Below, one piece after another: positions 46,302-57,153 of a DNA stretch of 64,000 nucleotides (position 1 is its first letter; every line of letters begins with the position of its first letter). The translations under genes and the position numbers were made by a program. A model generated the notes under the pieces. That model searched no databases. It saw nothing but the letters and a program-made list of their open reading frames with translations, and was not told the DNA's origin. The stretch comes from Turnera subulata. Taxonomy: Eukaryota; Streptophyta; Magnoliopsida; Malpighiales; Passifloraceae. The DNA lies in contig JAKUCV010002480.1 of NCBI GenBank assembly GCA_028386065.3, positions 5,312 through 69,311 of the forward strand. Direction: 5' to 3'.

Positions 46302-49300
46302 ATGATGTCAAGAAACTTCACAGTTCCCACACCACCTGTATTCGCAGGTGAAAATTTCCAAACTTGGGCTGTGAAGATGAAGGCTTATCTTTAAGCTTAT
46401 GGCTTGTGGGAGGTTGTTGATGTTGGTGTAAATCCAACTCCACTCTCCGTACAAGCCACTATAAATCAAATCAAGCAACACAATGAAGAAATTGCAAAAG
46501 GTTATCAAGCCTTGTCTGCAATTTTTTCGTTGGTGTCAGAAGAAATTTTTACAAGAATTATGGCTTGTCAAACTGCCAAAAAAGCTTGGGATAAGCTGAA
46601 GGTGGAATTTTTGGGAAGCCAAAAATCAAGGCAGATGCAGGTCCTCAATATCAGACGCGAATTTGAGTTTTTAAGGATGGAGGAAGCTGAGTCACTCAAA
46701 GAATTTTCTGATAGGTTGATGAAAATTGTCAACCAAATCAGACTTTTGGGAGAAGATCTTCCAGATAAAAGGGTTGTTGAGAAGGTGTTGGTGAGTCTTC
46801 CAGAGAGGTTTGAGTCAAAAATCTCCTCATTGGAAGAATCAAAAGACTTGTCTGAAATAACGTTGCAAGAGCAACAAGTAAGAAATGTTCGAGTTCTTGT
46901 TTCCTCTCGTGAGTCCGTTCCTTAAGTTCGTCTCCCTCGATACTTACAGTTTGTGTTTTTGTTCGTAGTCAAGTCGTGGTTGTTAGTTTTCGTTCGACAC
47001 CTCTTCTTCCCTTTCGTCTTCTTCATGTTACCGCTGTGGTAATTTGGTCAGAAGAAACAATTTCCAGCTTGTTCTTTCTGCAAGAAAACAAATCATTTGG
47101 AGAAGTTTTGTTGGATCAGACCTGATGCATATTGCAAAATTTGCAAAAAGACAGGCCATGTTGATAAAGTATGCCAGCTAAAGAAGCAGCAGCAGGATCA
47201 GCAGGCTCAATATGTTGAAAACCAGAAAGATGAAGCACGAGAAGAACAATTGTTTGTTGCATCGTGTTATACAACAGCAAGAAGCAGTGATTGGCTCATT
47301 GACAGTGGCTGCACACACCACATGACTCACAAGATTGATGCTTTTTCATACTTGGATGAGTCTTATCTTTCAAAGGTCAGGATTGGGAATGGAGACTACA
47401 TCGACGTAAAAGGCAAATGTACTGTTGCAGTTGAGACTCCAGCAGGTACCAAATTTATTTCGGAAGTTTTATATGTTCCCAAGCTTGGTCAGAATTTATT
47501 AAGTGTGGGCTAATTACTAGAGAAAAATTATTCATTGATATTTAAAGATAATGCATGCACTATATATGATGCTGCAAACAGCAAGCTATTTTCTGTTGGC
47601 ATAAAGGAAAAAAGTTTCTCATTAAATTTGAGGAACAATAATGCTCATTCATATGCAAGCACAATTGATATGACCTCTCTTTGGCAGAAAAGGTTAGGTC
47701 ATGTCAATTATACTTCCTTAAAAAATCTTCATGCTAAAGAATTAGTACATAACATGCCTGCTATTGGAGAATGCTCTGCTATTTGTGAGGTCTGTCAACA
47801 GGGGAAGCAATCAAAATTACCATTTTCGGTCAACAAAGCTTGGAGAGCCTCAGAAAAACTACAATTAGTCCATACGGATGTTTGTGGACCAATGAAAGTA
47901 CCTTCTTTGGGAGGTTGCAGGTACTTTATTCTCTTTATAGATGATTTTTCAAGAATGTGTTGGGTTTATTTCTTGAAGCAAAAATCTGAGGTATTTGAGG
48001 TATTTAAAAACTTCAAAGCTTTGGTAGAAAATCAGAGTGGCTACTCTATAAAGGTCCTAAGGTCAGATAACAGGACTGAATATACTTCACAAAATTTTAA
48101 CAAGTTTTGTGAAGATGCTGGTATCTCTCATCAGCTCACGGTAAGCTATACTCCTCAACAAAATGGAGTTAGTGAAAGAAAAAATAGAACAGTCATGGAG
48201 ATGGCTAGGTGTCTCTTGTTTGAGAAGCAGATGCCTAAGAGCTTTTGGGCAGAGGCGGTGAACACTGCTGTTTATCTTCAAAATAGGCTGCCTACAAAAG
48301 CTCTAGACAATAAAACTCCATTTGAGGCTTGGAATGGCTTCAAACCATCTGTGGAGCACTTGAGGGTATTTGGTTGTGTTGGTTGCACACACATACCTGA
48401 TGTTAAGAGAGACAAGCTGGAGCATAAGGTTGAAGTTAGAATCTTTGTGGGATATAGCTCTGTTTCTAAAGGGTACAGAGTTTATATTCCTAAAACTGAG
48501 AAGGTTATTGTTAGTAGAAATGTTAAGTTTGATGAAAATGCATCCTGGAATTGGCAAAATTCCAAGGGTGATCATCAACCTTCTCAAGTCTTGTCTCAGC
48601 AAATAAATCAAGATAATGGTGAGCCTCAAGAAGTAGATAAGGAGGAGGAAGAAGAAGAGTCAGTTAGAGGCACTAGAACCCTTGCTGATATATATCAAAG
48701 ATGTAATGTTGCTGTTCTAGAGCCCACAACTTATGAAGAAGCAAGTAAAATTCCTGGATAGAGAGATGCAATGCAGGAGGAGATGAATATGATAGAAAAG
48801 AATCAGACTTGGTGTTTGGTTGATAGACCAAGTCACAAAAATGTCATTGAAGTTAAGTGGGTTTATAGAACCAAGTTGAATGCAGATGGTTCTGTGAATA
48901 AGCTGAAGGATAGGTTGGTCGTGAAGGGCTACTCTCAACAGTTTGGAGTAGACTTTACTGAAACATTTGCTCCAGTGGCAAGGCATGATACAATTAGGCT
49001 TTTGCTAGCCTTGGCTGCCCAAAAAGGCTGGAAAATCTTCCAATTAGACATAAAATCAGCCTTTCTTAATGGATTTCTTGATGAAGAGATTTATGTTGAG
49101 CAGCCTCAAGGTTTCGTTATCAAAGGCAGTGAAGAGAAAGTTTACCTCTTGAAAAAGGCTCTATATGGCCTGAAACAAGCTCCTAGAGCCTGGTATACAA
49201 GGATAGATGAGTATCTAATCCAACTTGACTTTCAATGGAGCAAAAATGAAGCCACTCTCTATGTGAAATCAACAAAGTCAGATTTGTTGGTTGTGTCCTT

Positions 49301-50266
49301 ATATGTGGATGACTTGTTAGTCACGGGAAATAATCCAAAGCTTGTGAAGCAATTCAAAATGGAGAAGAGCAAAGTGTTTGAGATGACTGATTTGGGAGAA
49401 ATGGCATATTTTCTTGGCATGGAAATATGTCAAACCGAAGGAGGAGTCTTCATAAGCCAGAGGAAGTATGCTTTGGAGATTCTAAAGAAATTCAAGATGC
49501 TTGATTGCAAGCCAGTCAGTACACCTTTGGCTTTGAATGAGAAGTTAAGCAAGGAAGATTGTTTTGAAAAAGGCGATGCTTCTCAGTACAGAAGTTTGAT
49601 AGGCTGCCTCCTATACCTCACAGCAACCCGGCTAGATATTATGTTTGCTGCTAGTTTACTTTCTAGATTCATGCATGCTCCTAGTGAGTTACATTTCAAG
49701 ACAGCAAAACGAGTGCTAAGATATATCAAAGGCACTGTTGATTTTGGTGTTTGGTTTCAGCAGAAACAAGAAATCAAGCTTCATGGATTTTCTGATAGCG
49801 ACTGGGCTGGTTCTCAAGACGATATGAAAAGCACATCAGGGTATCTGTTCACCCTTGGTACTGCTGTTTTCTCTTGGAATTCTAGGAAACAAGACATTGT
49901 TGCTCAGTCCACTGCAGAAGCAGAATATGTAGCAGCTGCTGGTGCTGTCAACCAAGCAATTTGGTTGAGAAAAATGTTGCATGATCTCAAAGAAGATCAA
50001 GAAGAAGCTACCGAGATTATGGTGGACAATCTGCAATAGCAATATCCAAAAATCCAGTGTTTCATGACAGGACGAAGCATATGAAGATCAAGTTTCACTT
50101 CATCAGGGAAGTGCAACAAGCCAATGAAGTTAGTCTTGTCCATTGCAATTCTGAAAATAATCTAGCTGATATTTTGACAAAAGCATTGCCCAAAGAAAGA
50201 TTTGAGAAGCTCAGAGATGCTTTGGGAATTTGCAGCAAGAAATCAAGGAGGAGTGTTGAAGCATGA
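46302..50266 (+). pseudogene. Copia D gag-pol polyprotein, broken
   Basis: It starts at ATG 46302 with PPVFAGENFQTWAVKMKAYL, then an in-frame TAA. Gag UBN2 follows (46404-46871), then the anomalous block (46873-47040), then CCHC knuckles CSFCKKTNHLEKFC and CKICKKTGHVDKVC. Protease DSGCTHHM, pre-integrase QKRLGHVN and integrase HTDVCGP, LRSDNRTEY, PQQNGVSERKN come next, then reverse transcriptase LYVDDLLV and RNase H GFSDSDWAG and QSTAEAEYVAA. Breaks are a TAA after LLSVG (47513), a TAG after KIPG (48761), and a small deletion after MVDN (50037) that shifts the end. The stops look like single-base changes. The frame ends inside the 3' LTR. Confidence 0.92.
46873..47040 (+). other. Anomalous 168-bp block: gag sequence complemented but not reversed
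   Basis: As written, the block contains stops and breaks gag. Its reverse complement is not gag either. Swapping A with T and C with G at each position, keeping the order, gives 56 stop-free codons. They include HSLQAQEQRRALRQ, the normal gag motif, and they run in phase from ITLQE (ends about 46872) to QKKQFPACSFC (from 47041). Strand composition also flips at both edges, from purine-rich to pyrimidine-rich and back. The edges are certain to within one or two bases. Confidence 0.93.
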
Positions 50267-50720
50267 TTACTTGCTACAAAAAATCTTGTAAAAGATCATG
50301 ATATTTTGTAGTATTCTAGAATGGTCTAACCAAAGACCAAAATATCATGATACTTTATATAATTATCTAGAATAATCTAAGAAAATATCTAGATATTAAT
50401 GATAGTTATCTAGAATAATCTAATAAAATATCTAGATATTAATGATAGTTATCTAGAAAAATCTAAAAAAATATCTAGATATTATGTATAAAGTTGTGGT
50501 TGTGTTAGAAAAAGACAAAAAACTAAGTTGGTGATGTACTTGTATAAATATGTCATGTAATGCAAAATGTAGTGTATGCTTTCCTGAATTGAAATAAGTG
50601 TTGCTCCTCTCCTCTGTTTTCCTCTGTTTTTTGCAAGTCCTTATTATTTTCTTTCTTTGCATAATTAAATACCAACACAAGCCTTTCTCAAATACACCCT
50701 TCTTACAATTTTTTCCTTCA
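50254..50720 (+). repeat. 3' LTR of Copia D
   Basis: 467 bp, same length as the 5' copy, with about eight substitutions. Confidence 0.93.
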
Positions 50721-50725
50721 AATCT

Positions 50726-51441
50726 ACTTAATAAGTTGTCATTCATCAGAATGATAAGCAGTTAATGCTTGCTTAGCAACAGTACTGTTGGTGACAATCA
50801 CTGAACATATCGTTGACTACAATGTCCGTCCATAGGCATTGTGGATGAATTTAAGGCAATGGAGAAAAGATTGAAAGCTTTTAATCACCAATGGCAGATT
50901 GTTATGAGAAATTTTCGGGGTCTAGATTGAGAGTGAGAACCTCTTTTAAGCCTTACCCTCCATAGCTGATGAATGCTAACAGTCTAAAGCCTGCTTATAT
51001 CTTCTGTATGAGCATGACCACCAGCTGTTCTATAATTAGATTGTAATCTACAAAGTTCTTTCAATTTCATCGATTTTATCCATTATAATAAGGAGATATT
51101 GCAATAACTCATTTCCTACATGAGAGAAATCATAAGCATATAGGCAACAGGCAAATTTTCCCGTTGATAAGTTTTTTTCTTTCTTTTTTGAAGTTTGAAA
51201 CATGAGAATAAGGTTGAAAGGTGAAAGATCTATACATTGACCCATTTAGATTAAGTCTAATTGGCAGGGAAATCTAGCGCCTGTAAAGAATGACTGATCA
51301 TTTGAGTATAAAGCTAGCAGGGAAGAAAACAAGAAATGTGTGCAAATTTCTGTAAATATCATTTCTGTAAAATATTTGCATTAATCTGGTCATCTCTAGT
51401 ATACAAAATTCTTTTCTACTACTATTCTTTTTCCTTTTCCC
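50726..51441. other. SAUR spacer
   Basis: Homologous to 43780-44490 (shared GTATGAGCATGACCA and CTGGTCATCTCTA blocks). This shows that the SAUR at 51442 arose by duplication of the 44495 unit. No gene is seen. Confidence 0.65.
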
Positions 51442-51702
51442 TTATGATCTACTCAATTCAGACATAACTTCAAAGAAAATGTCTTCTCTGCAGGGAATCG
51501 TCAGACCACCCATTGGATGTTCAAAGCCAAACTCTTCTTCTGCTTTACTAAGCAAATCTTGAAATGATGGTTGATTCAAGTATGAAACTGGAACTACAAA
51601 ACGCTTCTTCTCAGTCTCTCCAACATAAACAACCAAGAATCCTTTCGGTACTGCTTTACTGCGATTTTGCTTGGCAAGAACACTAGGCAAACGAATAGCC
51701 AT
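51442..51702 (-). CDS. SAUR family protein, subtype 3, 86 aa
   Basis: An intact SAUR nearly identical to 44495: [21 protein letters not shown], the core [21 protein letters not shown], and the ending [27 protein letters not shown]. The frame is open for 34 more codons upstream (to 51804), but alignment with the paralogues puts the start at 51700-51702. The upstream part has no counterpart. TATATATAG lies at 51818-51826, which would put the transcript start near 51790. The module is at 51913-51932. Confidence 0.93.
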   Translation of the reverse strand: MAIRLPSVLAKQNRSKAVPKGFLVVYVGETEKKRFVVPVSYLNQPSFQDLLSKAEEEFGFEHPMGGLTIPCREDIFFEVMSELSRS

Positions 51703-53378
51703 GCTCTTTCTTGCACTGTTCTTTTTGGCAGAAGATTGTGATAAACACTGAAGTGGGTTTTGGTTAGAGGTAATGTGAAGATTTGGATTTGTGCTGTTTG
51801 TCACTTGAGTACTTGAATATATATAGAATGAAATGGCTCCTAATATCTAGATTTTTAGTAACCAAGAATTATTAGAAGGGGTCTGCAGTGCACAAGACAT
51901 AGGCCATTACATATCACATGGTCCTGCCACTCCATAAATGAACAATTCTCTGCCCTATGTAGACCTCAGCATTTATTTCTTGGGCCACAAATTCCATATT
52001 TTAGAAGGTATACATTTAAGCCACTTACATCCTCGCTTTGCCACTGGATTTTGGAAAACACGATACCCTACAGCACATAGATAAGTCACTATATATAATA
52101 CCAGCTAAAGATTGGAAATGAACATTGGATATCAGTTGAAAAAGATGTGTCCCTAGTTGACATTTAGATTGTAGACATGAGCAACACAAGTACTCTTAGC
52201 CACACGAATTCTGTTGCTCTCTTGATTCCCTAGACACGCTAGAGACAATTAGGTGTGGACATGCTCTTACAAGAAGGATGAATCAACAAAGAGGTAGAGC
52301 ATGGCATGTTATCATTCTGTCAATAACAGTTTCTGGTTTGGGGTGGGATGTGGTACACTGTAATATACAGAGTCGGCACTGTAGGATTATAAACATTTTT
52401 CTACAAAATATCTGAAGTAGTTGACTTAGGATCTCATCTTGGATTGCATAGCAAAACAGTCAAAAATGAATATCCAATATTCAATAAAATCCGATATCCT
52501 GAAAGAATTTAACATGCAAGTAATCGGCTTGTGCAGAAACTGCAAATATCATTCTCAGCATTTCCCTTCTGTTGCACATGCTCATGGTTTTCTAACTATC
52601 AGGAGTCATCTGGATTAAGTAAACTGACATCAATTGTCTAGTTTGGATTTTAGCTTCAGTAAAGAGACACAACCCAGCAGATGCTTGTCCTAAATTCAGT
52701 TAAAGAAAGTTACAAACAAAGCTTCAATTTTCTGAGGCTGTGCAGCTAGTTGTATTTTTACTCTCAAGCTGCAAAAGTTTATGCCATAGCCTGATGCTCA
52801 AAGTCATTCATGTATGATAGTATATGTATATTTCTGATTAAAAAAAAACAGTATATGTATATTAGTGCTTCTTTCCTTGGTTCATTTTCCTACCGCGCTC
52901 CATTGAAATCTGCACGTATGACCTTTTTATTTTCAGATTCTTATGTAACGAATGCAGGACATAAAACATGGATGTTAAGAAATAAATAAGCATCACACTG
53001 GTAGGCCTAGAACACACCGTGGAATTAGTTTCCCAGAACAAATTGGATTTTGCAGTCTGAAAAGTACATATGGAGTTATTGGTATTGTAGCTGATCCCCA
53101 AGAGAGCATTACAGTGCAATATTGATAGTGAGCGTACTCAAATAGGACCAAAAACGCGGTTACAGTGCAACATTACAGTGCAATATTCAAGTGTTCATCA
53201 ATCCGTGCCCCTAGAGTCTACAGGTGATCTACGTCTCAGGTGTGGGGCATGGCATGCCCGTCATTCTACAGATAACGTCGTCTAAAGATCCAGGCATGCC
53301 TTACCCCTCCAGCCTTCAACCGTGGGAAGTGTAAGTCTACATCAAGTACCGAATTTCTGATGTTGTCACCTCTGTTGA
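51703..53378. other. Promoter of the SAUR at 51442 and spacer
   Basis: TATA at 51818 and module ATCACATGGTCCTGCCACTC at 51913-51932. From about 52400 it resembles 40570-41060. A direct repeat ATTACAGTGCAATATT occurs at 53109 and 53171. 53195-53378 is unrecognised and forms the joint with truncated Copia E. No gene is supported; the frame at 52862-53119 matches no family. Confidence 0.55.
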
Positions 53379-56135
53379 TCATTTCCTCTCAATTAAGTCT
53401 GCCTTGCCAAGAATATATGAGAAGTTTGGATACTTCATAGGTCTGGAATTATCAGGTGAATATCTCTCTGGTGGTTTTCCTCGATTACTCCGAGGAGGTA
53501 GTTGAAACCTGTTATCATCACTAGAAATTGCTGGGGTATTGTCAACAATTAAATTGTCAGTATTATCTTTTAATTGAATACATACCTCAGGCTCATTAGC
53601 GAAGGAAGAAAAATTGGTAGGTACTGTTGATGGAGAGAGGGGTTCTTCATCACATGCTTCTGGTAGTATGCATGCTTCTGGTAGTATGCCCAAATTTGTA
53701 GAATCATCATTCATCCTATCTGGAAGCATGAACATCCAATTCGGCTCTTCAACTGTCATCTCCCCCTGAAGAGAAGAATTGGCTTCGTGGGGAGAATGAT
53801 ACATTTCTGTTTCCAAGAAAGTCACATCTATAGTAACATAGGAGCACTTCGTTGGAGGATGATAACACTTGTATCCCTTTTGATGTGGCAAATACCCCAT
53901 GAATACACACTTAAGGGCACAGGGATCAAGCTTGGTACGCTGATGTTTAGGAAGATGAACAAAGACAACACACCCAAATACTCGTGGCGGTAAGTGTAAA
54001 CTTGAGGTCATCGTCACTGTTGATGATAATGTCTCCAAAGGTGTTTTGAACTGAAGAACACTACTAGGCATACGATTCATTAGATACACAGCATAAACAA
54101 TAGCATCTCCCCAAGCATTTGGCTTCATGTGTGCATCAATAAGACAAGCACGTGTGATCTCGAGTATATGGCGATTCTTTTGTTCGGCCACACCATTCTG
54201 TTGAGGTGTAAATGGGCAAGTTGCCTCATGGATAATACCCTGATCCTGGAGATAAGTTTTGAAGACATGGTTGACAAACTCACCACCATTATCAGACCTT
54301 AAAACTTTCATCGTGGCAGAAAATTGTGTCTTTATCAATTGATGAAATGAGCGGAAGCATTGAAAAACATCACTTTTATGTTTCATCAAATAAAGCCAAG
54401 TCATACGACTGAAATCATCAACAAATATAACAAACCAACGATATCCATTTGCTGTCAACACAGGAGCAGGACCCCACACATCAGAATGAACTAAAGCAAA
54501 TGGTTCAATCACTTTATTCGTACTCAAAGAGTAAGTAGCACGATGGCTCTTCGCCAAAACACAAACATCACAATGAAAATCAGCAGGAGTGCAATCTGAA
54601 AAGAAGGAAGGAAATAAGTGTTTTATGTAGCCAAAAGAAGCATGACCAAGTCGACGATGCCACGTCCAGATTTGATTCCCTTTAGAACCAGAAGAACCTC
54701 GAGAGGACAGAGCAGTGCCTGAACAAACTTCATCTACATAATACAACCCCCCTCTCTTAGTACCACGCCCAATAATCTCCTTGCTGTTGAGATCCTGAAA
54801 TAGGCAAAATTGAGGATACATTAATACAAGACAATTTAATTGTTCAGTAACTTGAGATACGGAGAGGAGGTTATTTGAAAGTGAAGGAACATATAATGTA
54901 TGCTCCAACGATAAAGATGGTGTCAATATAACTGTTCCAGCACTCATAACCGGAGAAGGTACCCCATTAGCATTAGACACTTGTAAACGTCGAGGTGCAA
55001 TCTTGGTGGACAAAAGTGATGAGTCAAATGTCATATGATCAGTGGCTCCTGAATCAATCACCCAACCAGTGTCTTTGATAGAATCAGAAATAAGAACAGA
55101 TCCAATATTACCTGATGGAACTTCGGAATTGGCACCAGAAGTAGCACCAGATGGAATATCATTGGTAGTTGTGGATGACATAATTGCAACCTTACCCTCT
55201 CTCTTGTCACCATCTTGCCTATTTCTTCGTTCGCGAGATTTCTTTTCATTGAAACTGTCCCACCAATCTGGATAGCCATTCAATTTGAAACAATTTTCAA
55301 GAGAGTGTTTAGGATTACCACAGTGAGAGCAACCACCATTGTAACTACTACGGGGCTTTGAATTAGTGGCACGATTGTGAGGCAAAAAGCTCTTGGATGC
55401 CATAGCCACAGCAGATTCGGCGGAATGGTTGTGCAGCATTGTACTCCTTCGTTGTTCCTCTTTCCGAACTGCAGCAAATGCAACATCTGGTTTTGGGAAT
55501 GGTTCAGAACGAAGAATATCACTACGAACATTATCATAAACATCATCCAAACCCGCCAAAAAAATATAAACACGTTCTTCATCAATTTCTTTCTGACGAG
55601 CAGATATAATATCAGGTTGAGTGAATGAAATTGGTTTACGAAAATCTAGTTCTTGCCATATTGTGCGTAATTCAGCATAATATGTAGAAACTGATTTTCC
55701 ATCTTGCCTCATGCGCATAGCCTGGCGAGAAAGATCATATATAACAGATCTATCTGCCCCTTCAAAATAAGTTTGGGATACTGTATCCCAAATACATTTC
55801 GCCGTGGGGAGGCGAACAAATAGATTCATCACATCGGGTTCCATGGCACCGACAAGCCAACCTTTAACAGTAGCATTCTCCATACTCCATTTCTCATATG
55901 AAGCATCTTCAATGGAGGGCTCCTTAATTTTTCCAGTTAAGTAACCCAACTTGCCACGACCAGCCACAAAAGTCTCAACAACTTGTGACCAAAGGGAGTA
56001 ATTTGAACCATTGAGTTTCACACCATAGGGTATTGCAACAGGTTCTGGTACAAGGCTTGTTGCATGTGTGTGAGACATCACAGGTATTTTTGTGGTAGGG
56101 ATAATAGTTCCTGAACTAGGAGGTAACTCACTCAT
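53379..56135 (-). pseudogene. Copia E gag-protease-integrase (918 aa, lacks reverse transcriptase)
   Basis: A single open frame starting MSELPPSSGTI. Gag opens with KLNGSNYSLWSQVVETF, followed by a CCHC knuckle CSHCGNPKHSLENC. Protease is VIDSGATDHM and pre-integrase is WHRRLGHASF with CDVCVLAK. The integrase core has HSDVWGPAP, LRSDNGGEFV and PQQNGVAEQKN, and a GKPPERY linker follows. The frame ends LIERK just where reverse transcriptase should follow. About 650 residues are therefore missing. A small in-frame repeat ILPEACILPEAC is present. The frame is remarkably free of stops for a truncated copy, which suggests recent loss. Confidence 0.92.
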
Positions 56136-56205
56136 GTTATTGAGAAACTAGGGAAGCAATAAGAAGAGAATAACAAAATAGACAGAGAACCTGCTCCGCT
56201 ACCAA

Positions 56206-56425
56206 CTCAAACAAGATAGATGGGTTTAAGGATATGTTATTCATCTCACAAGGAGGCTGTATTTATAGTACAAAGTAGATACTATACAAGGAAAATATTC
56301 ACAATCACTCACAATCTCTCTAATTACTCTCAATTACTCTAATCTCTCACTAATTAATCTAATTCCTACAATCACTCCTAAATTATATTTACAAACCATA
56401 ATTTGTGCCATAACTCACGCCAACA
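56206..56425 (-). repeat. 5' LTR of Copia E
   Basis: Short LTR, with AT-rich sequence and a TATA-like TATAAATAC (minus, near 56270). The inner end near 56205 is uncertain because no CA end is evident and there is no second copy. Confidence 0.55.
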
Positions 56426-56589
56426 AGCGTGAGTTTCATGTTACAGGAAGAATATATAAGGTTTCACAAAGCGTTTCAAATATGGGAATAAAATTGGTAT
56501 TTCTCTTTCTGAAATATGTAACATGAGTATATACATCAACAGGCAATTCTTGCATACAAAATTTTTGTATGACTACTATATCTTGAATT

Positions 56590-56858
56590 TTATCTACTTA
56601 ACTCAGAAACGACACCCAGGAAATCATTCTCTCCACACGGAATTGTCAAACCACCCATTGGATGATCAAAACCAAATTCTTCTTCAGCTTTACTGAGCAA
56701 ATCTTGGAATGAAGGCTGATTCAAGTATGACACTGGAACCACATATCGCTTTCTCCCGGTTTCCCAACGTAAACTACAAGGAAACCTCTGGGCACAGATT
56801 TGCTTGTAGCTGAAATAGACCTTTGCTTGCAAGGAACATCAGGCAAACGTATAGCCAT
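56590..56858 (-). pseudogene. SAUR pseudogene, subtype 2, cut from its promoter
   Basis: The ATG at 56856-56858 opens [22 protein letters not shown] and continues [10 protein letters not shown] missing G in the GGGGAAAC stretch (near 56760) then shifts the frame. The remaining core, [20 protein letters not shown] to [26 protein letters not shown], is in another frame. Copia F entered 48 bases upstream of the ATG. The TATA box and the upstream module now lie more than 4.7 kb away, at 61715 and 61831. Frameshift and promoter loss both point to a dead gene. Confidence 0.9.
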
Positions 56859-56905
56859 AGTGTCTTTGTTGTTGATGAATCTCTATGGAAGAGAGAGTCA
56901 AGAGG

Positions 56906-57098
56906 TGTTAGCAAAAGATAAAGACCAGACCAAAGAGTCCTTAGTATAGTCATGTATATCTTAGTGTTAGTGATAAGAATCCTGCATGATATGTATTTCA
57001 TGCTCCTGTAACTAGTTGAGCAATATATAGAGACCAGGCCACCACGATTTTGTTGTGCCTTCTGTTATACTAAATATACCTGTGCCCTAATCTCTTTA
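56906..57098 (+). repeat. 5' LTR of Copia F
   Basis: 193 bp, TGTTAGCAAAAG to CTCTTTA, with TATATAGAGACC near 57026 as a possible TATA region. Confidence 0.92.
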
Positions 57099-57110
57099 TG
57101 GTAGCGGAGC
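57099..57110 (+). promoter_or_regulatory. Primer-binding site of Copia F
   Basis: TGGTAGCGGAGC directly after the 5' LTR. Confidence 0.8.
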
Positions 57111-57153
57111 CACAATTGCTTAACCGCTTCTCTTCTCTTTTCTTTGCTACAAT

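Larger units (their letters stand above)
45699..50720 (+). mobile_element. Copia element D, full structure with broken coding
   Basis: Two LTRs of 467 bp (45699-46165 and 50254-50720), target duplication AATCT (45694-45698 and 50721-50725), primer-binding site at 46168 and polypurine AAGGAGGAG before the 3' LTR. By eye the LTRs differ at about eight positions (about 1.7%). Total 5022 bp. The gag contains the anomalous block at 46873-47040. Confidence 0.95.
53379..56425 (-). mobile_element. Copia element E, 3'-truncated
   Basis: It has a 5' LTR of about 220 bp (56206-56425, minus, starting TGTTGGCGTGAG), primer-binding site TGGTAGCGGAGC (56193-56204, minus) and one long gag-integrase frame. 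Reverse transcriptase, RNase H, polypurine tract and 3' LTR are missing. The element stops near 53379 in unrelated sequence. A stem-loop ACTCACGC/GCGTGAGT (56413-56434) spans the outer LTR edge. Confidence 0.8.

Noticed and set aside
46873..47040. Ordinary inversion inside gag
   Set aside because: The reverse complement of the block has no gag motif and does not join the flanking frame. Only the unreversed complement does.
51703..51804. N-terminal extension of the SAUR at 51442
   Set aside because: The paralogues all start at MAIRLPS, and the extension has no counterpart and reaches close to the TATA box.
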